NCBI GenBank assembly: GCA_004431415.1
Contig: QPMI01000017.1
Coordinates: 124,001-188,000 of the forward strand
DNA length: 64,000 nucleotides
Direction: 5' to 3'
Source of the DNA: Cyanophora paradoxa
Lineage: Eukaryota; Glaucocystophyceae; Cyanophorales; Cyanophoraceae
A program made the translations under genes and the position numbers. The first letter of the stretch is position 1; every line of letters begins with the position of its first letter. The notes beneath the pieces were generated by a model that saw only the letters and a list, made by a program, of their open reading frames with translations, had not been told where the DNA came from and did not search any database. Positions 1 to 9,439 of this stretch are shown one piece after another.

Positions 1-164
1 GAAGCGCCCGTGACCACGTCCGCGCCGGGGTCGCCCGTGCAGCACTTGTGTTGCCCGAAGCACCGTGCAGGATGAAGGCGCCAGCGACGCCGCGTTCTCT
101 CTCGCTCTACGAATACGCTCTCCGTTTCTGACGGACTCCGGTTCAAGCTCAAATTCAGTTACGA

Positions 165-1190
165 CGAGCTGTCATGCCGGTGAGCAAGTAGCCAGCGCGC
201 TAGCTCGGCGCCACGCGCACATATGCATGCGCGTATGTTGACTCGCGGCCAGCGATCCGTAGCAGATGATGCATATGACGGCTTCGCAAGTATTCGCGCC
301 GCTCTCCAGGACACGCCACGAGCTGACGCGCGCCTCGGCCGCGGCTGTAGATCTGCGTATGCTATGCGCAGCTCCGCTCCGCCGCTCCCCGCCCGCCGCC
401 CCGCCCGCTGCCTCAGCTTCGTCGACTAGTACTCCAGGTACCGGTTCGCCCCGCCGCGGCCGCTGCTGCTGTGCATCTCGCCCGGCCGCCGCCGCTGGTC
501 GCCGCGCCGCTAATGCTGCGCACCTCACCCTGCCGCCACCGCTTGGCCCCGCCACCGCTGTCTGGCGCGAGCTGACGCCTCGGCCCTGCGCAGGCTGTGC
601 GCAGTGCCTGGCCACCTGTCGCTCCGCCGGTTTCCCCGCCGGCTGCCTCAGCTTCGTCGGCTACAGGTTCGCCCCGCCGCTGCCAGGCTGCTGCTGCGCA
701 TCTCGATCACCCGACCGCCGCCGCTGGGCCCCGCCCCCGCACGGCCGCTGTCCGGGGCGAGCTGACGCCTCGGATATTCGTATGTGCAGGCTATGCGCAG
801 GGCCCGGCGCCACCTGTCTGTCCTCCCGCTTCCCCGCCCCCCGCCGCCCTCGCCTGCCCGCCAGCCTGGTGCCGCCGCCCGCCTCGCCACCCCACCGGTA
901 CCCGGCCGCCTCGCCACCCCAACCGTCCGCCTCGCCACCCCACCCGGCCGCCTCGCCACCCCAACCGTCCGCCTCGCCACCCCACCCGGCCGCCTCGCCA
1001 CCCCGGTCGCCTCCCCCGGCCGCCGGCCCTGCCTCTAGATTTCTGCCCCCCCCTCCCCCTCCCCCCCCCCCAAGTACCCTGCAATATGTACAAGCTTAAG
1101 TACCCCCCCTTGCACCTCCGCGCGCGGCCCGCACTTGCCGCACTTGCACAGGCCCGGGCGCGGTCTGCTAGTAGATCTAGCTTATCTCAT
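165..1190. repeat. Left arm of a ~1-kb inverted repeat
   Basis: This GC-rich block recurs in inverted orientation at about 32487-33425: the motif GAGCTGTCATGCCGGTGAGC near 168 matches the reverse complement near 33400, and the end near 1100-1170 matches 32490-32600. Positions about 880-1010 hold an internal minisatellite built on a CGCCTCGCCACCCC unit. All frames are open over long stretches because the sequence is GC-rich; I see no credible gene. Confidence 0.75.
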
Positions 1191-2069
1191 GATCATGATC
1201 ATGATCGATATCAGAATTCGAAGCCCTCCGGCGGCGCGCTCCGGCGACACGCCTATATAGCTAGCGCTTTAATTTAGCTAGCTATAGGCCTGAAGCTGAA
1301 ATTGTACGCGATATCGATGCGCGCGACGTCGACGCCTTATAATCTCGCTGACTCTCGCTGGCCCACGGGGGTACCGGTACACGTAACGGAGCGCACAGCT
1401 CGCAAAGCGCGGCCCGCAGCTGCAGCGCACAGCAGAAGCGGCCGCCGCACATGTACAGCGGACGCGTCCTCTGGAAGTTCCCGTGCCGTTCGGCGGCGAG
1501 CGTCGGTCAGGGCAGAGCGCCTTCAGGTGAATTCCTCGAGGTCTGCGCCCGCGTATGACATCGCGCCCGCACCGCGGCTCACCGCACCTCTCATCCCTCC
1601 CGGTCACGTGTTCTGCGCCGCGTTCACGTTCGACTGCGCAGAGCTTGAACACTCCCATCGTATCGCGCGCCCCCGGCTCGTTGGCCCGGCCTGGATAGCG
1701 GATCAGCTCCTTGAAGCCGAAGCCAATGTGCGCTAATGCTTGGTTGCGCTGGCCGCCCTGCAGCTGACTGCGCTGGCCGCAGTGGGACGTTCCGATTCCC
1801 GCGAACTGGGAAAGCTCGCCCTACCTGGGGCTATCGATGCCCCCAGACAGCAAGTGCTCACTTGAAGAGCGTCTTCTCCACTTCGTGCATGGTGCGCTCG
1901 CCCCGCCCGGCAGGTTCACTTAAAGTCTCACGGGTTTCTTCGCACTCACTCGCAGTGCACTCGGTTCGCGTGAATCCGACCGGCTCCGGGTCTACTCTCG
2001 ATCAGAAGTACTGCGAGCCCTGCCTGGAGACTTTCGACAAGGTACCTGGGACGAGGCTCGCGATCGTCC
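1191..2069. other. Intergenic stretch without a recognised gene
   Basis: Mixed sequence with many short palindromes such as GATCATGATC near 1193 and GCTAGCTATAG near 1275. Open frames here have no recognisable protein features. Confidence 0.5.
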
Positions 2070-2560
2070 GGCGGGCCTCGCTCTTTGTGCCAGGTGAGCC
2101 GGCCGCGCGGCCGGACGGCGCTCGCAACGAAGTCTGAGATATCCGCCCGCAGATGCCCTCTGTAGCGTGCGCTCGCAGTCCGCAGGGCGCCCAAGCTCAT
2201 CGAAAGCTCGGGGCTCGTTCGGCGGGCCTCGCTCTTTAGGTCAGGTGAGCCGGCGGTGCGGCCGGATCGACAGAGCTTGCAACGATCTCTGAGTTATCCA
2301 CCCGCAGTGGGCCCCGCACATGCCCTCTGTAGCGTGCGCTCGCAGTCCGCAGGGCGCCCAAGCGCATCGAAAGCTTGGGGCTCCGTTCGGCGGGCCTCGC
2401 TCTTTTGGTCAGGTGAGCCGGCGGCGCGGCCGGATCGACGGAGCTCGCAACTTGGCAACGAACTCTGAGATATCCGCCCGCAGATGCCCTCTGTAGCGTG
2501 CGCTCGCAGACTCGCAGTCCGCAAAGCGCCCAAGCGCATCGAAAGCTCGGGGCTCGTTCG
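2070..2560. repeat. Tandem repeat, ~160 bp x 3
   Basis: Three consecutive copies of a unit that starts CGGGCCTCGCTCTTT, continues through CAGGTGAGCCGGC and GATATCCGCCCGCAGATG, and ends in CATCGAAAGCTCGGGGC. They begin near 2070, 2222 and 2392. The copies differ by substitutions and small indels, so the array is not very recent. No coding role is apparent. Confidence 0.85.
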
Positions 2561-2620
2561 GTATGAGACTCGCCAGTTTATTTTTGTGAGTCACTCTGAG
2601 TATACGGGTATGAGTCTACT

Positions 2621-3024
2621 ATGAGACTACGTTTCGCCTCTCCTACTGTTCTACCGCCTTTGCCTCCTGCGACTACGTCTTCTAGTTCTGCTGTTAGCTC
2701 TGTCTTGTCGTCTTCGTCTAGATCTTCGTCTTCGACTGTAGTTCCTCGTGCTCGTTCTCCTTATTTGCTGCGTCCCCGTGCTCCTCGTCGTTCTAGTGTG
2801 ACTAGTACTTCTGCATCGACGCCCTTGAGCTCTTCTACTCCTTCTCCTCGTGCTCGTTCTCCTTATCTTTTGCGTTCTTCTGATCGTGTCCTTTCTCGTG
2901 ATCCCTCTTGATTCTGTATATATTTTGTGCTAGTTTACTGTATCTTTGATTTGTGATTGCTTTGTTGTCTTTAATATCACTACCTACGGGGGGTTCGCCC
3001 CACCGTAGTCTCTCAAAAAAAAAA
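2621..3024 (+). other. T-rich Ser/Arg ORF ending in a UUCG hairpin and A10 tract
   Basis: A 96-residue frame (2621-2911) is Ser/Arg/Pro-rich and contains the block PRARSPYLLR twice. Its codons end mostly in T, unlike the GC-ending host genes. It is followed at 2984-3008 by a stem CTACGG/CCGTAG extended by GGGG/CCCC with a TTCG tetraloop, then a run of ten A. Such a tail resembles the 3' end of a retroposed element, but I find no reverse transcriptase; the element family is unknown. Confidence 0.4.
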
Positions 3025-3658
3025 GAGGGTATGAAAAAGAATTTCCATTAATATTCCGAATTCGAAGTTAATTCGAGGTCCGGAACACGCGTACCCGCGA
3101 TTGACCGTGCCGTCGACGTCAGCGTGCGAGCTCCATCGAAAGGGCCGACGACGAGCGGTCCGAGCGGAGCTCAGCCGCTGCAGCTGGGCGCGCGCGCCTA
3201 ACTGCATCACGCGTTCGGAACGCGCGCGGGATATCGGTCGGAAGAGCGGCCGCGGCCGGGCCTGCACGCTTCCGTGAAGTTCGCTGATCAATTTCCGAAG
3301 TTCCTCCGCCATCTCTCCAACTGACACTGCGGCAATTTCTGGCGGTGAGCGTTGGCCATGGCCACGGGAGCAGCGGCAACGATTGCATCTGCTCGCAGCA
3401 TTGCCGTTGCAATTGCTGAAATGTCGATGATGCAGGTCGGCTGGCGCCGCGCGCCCCCGCCGCAGCGCCTGGCTTAGCTTGGAGCTGCGCTGCAGCTGCA
3501 GGTCTCCATTTGGCTTTGGGTTCGTGCATTTCTCCGAGGCGCACCTTTATTCGAGTTCCCGAACCGTGTCTGATATCGTTTGCAATCGCGATCTTCGGAT
3601 TCTTTCATGATCAGGTCTAGAAGATGCGCAACGTAATTGACGGCGACCTCGCGCGAGA

Positions 3659-5508
3659 ATGATCATGAGCGGGCGCGCCAGATCCAACGTTGACGCGGCT
3701 TCGGCGTCCCTCGTCTTCGGCGCTCCCGTTTTGCTGGAGGCGGCGGTCGCCCGCATCCGCGCAGCAGCGCGAGCGCGAGTGGCCGACGCGTCGCGCGCGG
3801 GACCCGGCGCCGCGGCGACAGAGACGTCGACGCACGATCGCGTCGAGCTCTCGAGCCGCAGGTCCTCCAATGATTCCTTCGACACGTCGGACGCAGGCGA
3901 AGGTGAGCTCCAATCCCTCTCAAGTTACTCGCAATTGCGGCCGCAGTACAATTAGCTGTACATGTGGCAGACTAGCACGGGCCGGCGAGCTCGAGGCGTA
4001 TTTATATATATTATAATGCGTGCCCAGCTCCATGTGGTTTTCGAATTCGCGCTGACAATGCCATGATGAGCAGGCTCGGATGGCTGGCTCTCCATCAACA
4101 GCGACGAGGCGGAGGCCGTCCTCGCCGCCGCCGCTGCCGCCGAGGCCGTCCCCACCGCCCTCGGGCCCCTTACCCTCTGGGAGGTGCGCCGGCGGGCGCC
4201 ATCGCTATAGATCGAGCTCGAGAGCCTGCAAGACTCTAGATCTAGCTAGCGCTATTTCCCTCATTCCCGTGGCCAGGTACCATTAATATTTAAATATTGA
4301 TATTGCTCTAGCTGGCCTTGCATGGGTTCCGAATTTCGAATTTCGAACCCCCTCGAGCTCGCCTGTATATATAGCGCTAGCTCCCGCCGGGCCGATTTCC
4401 GGATCCCCTGCGCTATAGATAGCTCCTCTACATAAGTTAATTAATTTTCTCTCTACGTATACGTATATACGTACGTAATTCTAGCTCGGCCGCGCGCGGC
4501 GCCGGCGCGGGCGCCCCGATTTCGAATTCGCTTCGTCCCCGACGACTGATCGATCACTGCATGGATATCGATGGCGCCGGCTGCCGCGCAGGAGTGCGAG
4601 CTCGACACCTCGCGCGACACGGCGTCAACCGGCGCACCGCAAGCGCTCGAGGCGACATGTACGGCTGCAACTATCGCGATCGATGTCGATTGCGATGCTG
4701 GTGCACGCGTGGAGCCGGGGCGGGAATTGCAGCCGCATCTGCCCGCGCCGTCGGCGTCGACGTCGACGTCGCGCCCAGCCGCAGCTTCAAGTTCGGATGG
4801 CGCGGGTATGCAGAGCTCACGGCCGCCTCTGACCAAATTTGCTCGTCTGACGCTTTTCCGACGCGTACGGCGGTGCGCATGCGCAGCTGCAGCGAGTGCT
4901 GTACATGTGGCGCCGCGCTTTCGCGAAGGCGAGCGCGGCAGGTCCTCTGTTCTGGTGAGTGCAACCGCGACCGGCACGTGCACGCTTCCCACGCGCTGCG
5001 GCGCACAAGCGACAATTTCAAGAGGGGCGCCGCTAGCGCTGATCAAGAATGCGATGCGCGCATAGAATCCCATTCGCATGCGCACGTGTCCTTTTCACAG
5101 TACACGCAGCTTCGTTCAGTTCGAGCTTCGAATTCCGATGGCCGCTAGTCTGATTTGGGGGCTGGGGCGGGCCCCCCCTGCGCAGGCGTACGTGGCGTTC
5201 AAGCAGCACGTGGTCTTCCTCCTTGAGCCGGGGGCCGACCCCGCCGCAGGGCCCGCTGGCGCTCCCGACGGCGCCGCCGCCGCCGGCCGCCGCCGCATCG
5301 CCCACTGCCACGTCCCCGGCCCCGTCCTCAGGGTGCTTTCCCCTCCCCCACCCCGCCCACCGAAATCCCCCCGGTTCCTCAAACTTACATGCGAGGGGAG
5401 CAGATCGACGAGGCGGCGGCGCGGGGCGCCCTCGCCGGCGTCTGCCGCGCCCTCGGCATCCCCGTGGACCCGCCTTCCATCGGCTGGCACCTCCTCCTCC
5501 GCCCCTAG
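3659..5508 (+). CDS. Hypothetical protein, four exons, about 201 aa
   Basis: I do not recognise this family. Exons 3659-3902, 4074-4183, 5186-5332 and 5404-5508 join with GT-AG introns and matching phases (1, 0, 0) to give an open frame of 202 codons including the TAG stop, which is strong evidence for a real gene. The N-terminal third is Ala/Arg/Ser-rich. Then come an acidic-alanine helix (EAEAVLAAAAAAEAV), a hydrophobic strand-like block (HVVFLLEPGAD) and a C-terminal helix ending in SIGWHLLLRP. There is no signal peptide or membrane segment. The large second intron (about 1 kb) contains palindromic sequence and an alternative acceptor near 4600 that could add an exon. Start: first in-frame ATG after the upstream stop; a second Met lies two codons downstream. 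Confidence 0.6.
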
Positions 5509-5837
5509 CCACGCCCGCCCGCCCCCGCTTGCACTGCAATTGCAAGTCGCCTTGTCGGTGCATCTTTGCCAGGCACATGCAGCGCTTGCCTGGTTTGATC
5601 CCCTATCTATAGCTATAGCTAGTCCCTTCAACCGCTGAGCCAACTGCAAGTCGATGAGATCGGATCCCGGCCCTATGCGATGATCGGCAGCTGGACCGGA
5701 GCCGGAGGGGGGGCCCCTAGGGGCGGGTGCGCAAGTGCGAGGGGGCGCCCTGGGCCCATTGGATTTGGCTCACGGGCACAAACTTTCTGAGCCCTGGCAT
5801 GGGGGCCTACGAGAGCGGCGGGAGGCAGGGGCGCGGG

Positions 5838-5900
5838 ACGGACTCAGGAGGGGGCGCAGGCCGGGTTAGCCTGTTTTCGCCGCCTCCATCACTGCTCCGC
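5838..5900 (-). promoter_or_regulatory. SECIS element (type II) in the 3' UTR of the SelW-like gene
   Basis: Read on the minus strand: a basal stem GCGGA/TCCGT, then the 5' core GTGAT, an approximately 10-bp helix GGAGGCGGCG/CGCCCCCTCC with one C-C mismatch, an unpaired AAAA 11 nt after the core GA, an apical mini-stem CAGGC/GCCTG, and the 3' core TGAG. The two cores can form the U-U/tandem G-A quartet that binds SBP2, and the extra apical stem makes it type II. It starts 72 nt downstream of the TGA stop of the minus-strand gene, where a eukaryotic SECIS belongs. Confidence 0.85.
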
Positions 5901-5972
5901 GGGGCGGGCGTCGTCCGCGCCCCCGCTGTCGCTGCTCATCGAAGGCCTCGCAGGGCTGAGCGGATCCGGCGC

Positions 5973-6434
5973 TCAGGCGCCGAGCTTGCCGAGCGCCTCC
6001 TCGATCTTGGCGATGAGGATGCTCTCGATCTCGCTCGGGTCGAAGCGACGCGGGTTCCAGCGGCTGGCGGTCGCCGGTGTGAGGGGCGTTCGGGCCTGCT
6101 CGGCGCAAGAGCGCGGGACGATCTCACCTCTGGTTCTCCTTCAGGATTTGGACGTTGACAGATTTATCGCCCACCTGCTCCAGAGTGACGGTAATAATGT
6201 TTGGCCTGTCCAAGCGCGCGTCAGGCGCGGGCCGGCACCGGGCTTGGGATCGAAAGAAATTGCAAGTACTCACCCGAAGTCCCCGCTGTCGACGCATTGT
6301 GCGCTAGGGAAGCGCTTGTTGATCATGCGTCGGCAAGCGGAGAACTCGCTCCACCCGCCTCAGGCGCGGTTGTACGCGATCGTGAATGTCAACGGCAAGT
6401 CCGCGGCCATCGTTCTGTACGAAAGAACGGACAT
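5973..6434 (-). CDS. Selenoprotein W-like (Rdx family) protein with in-frame TGA=Sec
   Basis: Exons 6434-6274, 6205-6128 and 6063-5973 (GT-AG introns, phases closing) encode about 109 residues, or 101 if the Met at 6410 is used. The TGA at 6362-6360 lies inside the motif YNRAUGGW. This matches the SelW redox loop (YCGAUGY) preceded by the first beta strand, and the spacing from U to the following FP (17 residues) equals that of mammalian SelW. The C-terminal helix (EIESILIAKIEEAL) also fits the thioredoxin-like Rdx fold. Unlike classical SelW, the Cys of CxxU is Asn here (NxxU). A SECIS element follows the stop, so recoding to selenocysteine is strongly supported. Rdx proteins are small redox proteins, probably cytosolic; the substrate is unknown. 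Confidence 0.85.
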
Positions 6435-7075
6435 GAAGGCAGGAAAGAACTCAAAGCCCGGCAGGAAAAGGGGGTGGGAAGGCAGTATTTTGGCGTGTGA
6501 CCATGAGCCCGGTCAGGCCTAGTCTGGTGTCAAGCAACGTCATGCCGCGCAGACACCGGGAGCGCGCTAGTGCCCACGAGAATCGCGCATGTGAGAGGAG
6601 GATTTAGGCCAACGTCGGCCGGCGTGCGCGGGTAAGTGACCATGTGCATTCTCGATGAAAACCCCAGAGTGCGCGGCCAGGTCCCTCTATGAACGCTTCC
6701 TGACCACCCAGACGTGGTAGACGCACATGGAACTTGGCTGGAAGACTCGAAGAGGAGGCTGAGGTTGGCAGGTTGGCAGAGGTTGCGAGCTTCGGGGTAC
6801 GCGGGCTGATCAGCCTGTAGGTTGTAGCCCCCGTGAAGCAACTGCGGCGCTTCAACTCCCGGGGATCCGTAGCGAGGGCATCCCTTCTATCACGCGCATC
6901 ACGTCTTTCACAACTCACTGGATGGGAGGCTGGTGGATGGGCCAGGACGGCCGCTTCTTGGGCCAGCGGAGAGCCTGTTTGCGGCAATACGCCTGCTAGC
7001 TATAGCTAAAGTGCAGTACCTTTTTGATAGAAACGCCCCGAGCTGCGGCCTGCTTGCCAGCTTTAGGTCTGGGCC
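6435..7075. other. Intergenic region between SelW-like gene and next + gene
   Basis: Divergent spacer of about 640 bp between the minus-strand SelW-like start and a plus-strand start at 7076. It probably holds both promoters, but I see no TATA box or other defined motif. Open frames here have no recognisable features. Confidence 0.4.
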
Positions 7076-8206
7076 ATGGCGGACCCCGCAGTGCCTGCCA
7101 GCCTGGCGGCGATGGGCGAGGAGATGGACGAAGATGACGTTCCGCCGTACGCGCGCTTCGGCATGGACCGCGCGGCGAGCGAGAGCGACTCGGACGAGAG
7201 CTCGACCTCGCCGGCGGCGGGGCCCGAGGAGGAGGCGGCTGCGCCGGCCGCCGCTGCCGCGCAGCCGGTGATGCTCATCGAGCACGACGAGGAGGAGGCG
7301 CCGCTCTTTACCACGGGCGTCGACAAGGAGGCGAGCGAGCGAGCGCCGAGATCGGGGGGTCGGGGCGCGGGGCCGCGTGGCTGAGCGGGCGGAGCGGGCG
7401 GCAGATGGACTCGTTGTCGGAGAGGAGCCCGCGGTCGCGGCGGGACTCGCACATCTCGGCGCGGAGCAGGAGCTCGCGGCGCGGCTCAGACTCCGAGAGC
7501 CGCGGCTCGACCCCCGAGTACATGTCCTACCTCGAGGCGGTCCGCCCGCGCCCCGGAGTCTTCCGCCGGCAGACCGGCCGCCAGGCTTCCGCGGCTCACG
7601 GCCGGCCCCGCGCAGCACGGCCTGCGCAAGTTCGGCGTGGAGAAGGGGGACGAGACGGTGCTGGGGGCGCTCCCCTCGGGCCGCGCCTTCTCGCACCGCC
7701 TCCGCCTCGAGTCGGCGCGCGTCAACCTGGACGACGTCTCCGAGCAGCCGCGCCAGGCCGCCATGTCCTTCGCCATGGTCCGCCCGCTCCCCTCTAGCGC
7801 CGGGTCGGATCTAATCTCTGGATCCCTCCGACCCTGGGGCGCAGGTGACGATGCTGGCGGCGGGGCTGAAGCGGCGGCGGGCGCGGAAGGCGGAGGCACG
7901 GGCGCAGCGGCGGGCGGCGCGGGAGCAGCGCGAGTTCGTCGGCTTCGCCGTCGACCTCGAGCAGCTCGAGCGCGAGGAGCGCGAGGTCCGCCGCCTTCCC
8001 TGACCCGCTTGGGCGGCCCGGCGCCGCGCTCGCCGGCTTGGCTGACTTTGCGTTGCGGGCAGCGGCGCGAGGCGGAGGAGCGGGAGCAGCGGGAGCGGGA
8101 GGAGCAGGAGGGCGCGGCGGCGGCGCCGGCGGGGATCGCCATCCGCCGCATCGACCCGAAGGCCCTCCCCCACAAGGCCCCCGCGGGGGGCGCCACCGAC
8201 CGCAGC

Positions 8207-8237
<31 letters not shown>

Positions 8238-9233
8238 GGGGCCACGGGCGGCGGCGGCGGCGGCACCGGGCGCGGATCGCGGACGGGGAGTTCTCGGACT
8301 CGTCGCTGGACTCGTCGAGCGGGGAGGAGGAGGGCGCCGGGGAGGGCGGGGCGGGGCGCCTCGGGGACCCCTCGGAGGACGTGCTGGCGCGGGCGAGCCG
8401 CATCGCCCGCGCCTACTTCGAGCTCGTCGCGGCCCGCGGCGTCGAGGGCGCCGCCGCCGCCGCCCTGCTCGACCCCGAGATGGAGGAGGCGGCGCGGCTG
8501 CTGGGGCTGGGGAGGGCGGCGGGGGCGGGGGGCGGGGCCGGGAGCGGAGGAAGCCGGGGCGGCGGGTGCGGATCGTGCTGCCCGAGGAGGCCCCCCTCCT
8601 GCTCGCCTCGGTCGCCCTCCAGGAGGCCGCCACCCGCGCCGCCGCCGGCCCCGCGGGCGAGGAGGGCGGAGCCGAGGGGGCGCCCCCGAGGGCGGGGCCG
8701 AGGGGACCCCCGCGCCCCTCGCGTGGCCCGAGGGCGCCGCCTTCTCCGCCGCCGACTTCGTGCAGCAGATGGCCCAGGCGCGCCGGGCCCAGCGCGCGCA
8801 CTTGTCTCGCGCGAGGCCTGAACCTCGCCGGCAGGTGCTGGCGAAGGCGGGGAGCGTGCTGGAGGACCCGACGGCGCTCAAGTCGGGGGCCCTGGACGCC
8901 GGGGCGCTCAAGGGCATCCTCGAGAAGGCCGGCTTCGCCTCGGAGCGCGTCGAGGCGATGGCGGCCCGCGCGCAGGCCGCCGCCGTCGAGGGCCGCCAGC
9001 AGCGCGCCGCCCGCCGCGAGCGCCGCAAGGAGGCCAAGCAGGCCAGGTCCAAGGCCGCCGCGGAGGAGGAGGAGGAGGGCGAGGAGGGGGACGGCTCGCC
9101 GGGCCGGAGCGCCGAGAGGGCGCGGCGGGGCCGCGGGGGCGCGGCCGGCGGGCGGCGGGGCGGGGCGCGCAGGGGCGGCGCCGGGGAGGAGGGCACGGGG
9201 AGCTGCCGCGCACCGAGTCCGGAGTCGGAGTGA
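7076..9233 (+). CDS. Low-complexity intron-rich protein, N-terminal part, unknown family
   Basis: The ATG at 7076 opens an acidic Asp/Ser/Ala-rich exon (to about 7330). It is followed by an Arg/Ser-rich exon 7405-7539 (SERSPRSRRDSHISARSRSS), 7616-7777 (HGLRKFGVEKGDETVLGA), 7845-7985 (Arg/Ala helix ending DLEQLEREERE) and an exon from 8063 (RREAEEREQREREEQ, then IAIRRIDPKALPHKAP and an acidic DSSLDSSSGEEE block). The first four introns keep the frame at phase 0; the first would use a GC donor (GCGAGC at 7331). Beyond about 8500 the frame must shift at introns I cannot place. Recognisable later pieces are VRIVLPEEAPLLLASVALQ near 8565 and a helical stretch VLAKAGSVLEDPTALKSG from about 8836. 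Predicted to be charged, disordered and coiled-coil. I do not recognise the family. Confidence 0.5.
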
Positions 9234-9439
9234 AGGGCAGCGCGGGGGCGAGCGGGCGGAAGGGGCGGGGCGCCGCCCACGGCCTCCGATCCTCCTCCAA
9301 GGCGCTGAAGGAGAAGGGCGCCGGGAGACGACGGGCGCCGACAGCCTCGCCCGCTCCGGCACCTTCCAGGTCCGCACCTTGCAGGGGCGGGCGGGTTCGC
9401 GCCGGGCCCGCTGAGGCGCCGCCGCCGGTGCGCAGGCGC

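Noticed and set aside
880-1010. CRISPR-like direct repeats
   Set aside because: Contiguous minisatellite without spacers, in a eukaryotic setting.
5890-5940. Alternative SECIS using ATGA at 5939-5936 and TGAT at 5891-5888 (minus)
   Set aside because: No unpaired AA (or convincing CC) at the required distance and poor helix; the adjacent 5838-5900 structure fits every SECIS rule.
6355-6365. The TGA of the SelW-like gene as part of an intron or a true stop
   Set aside because: No donor fits upstream, the same frame continues with family-like sequence at the exact SelW Sec position, and a SECIS is present.
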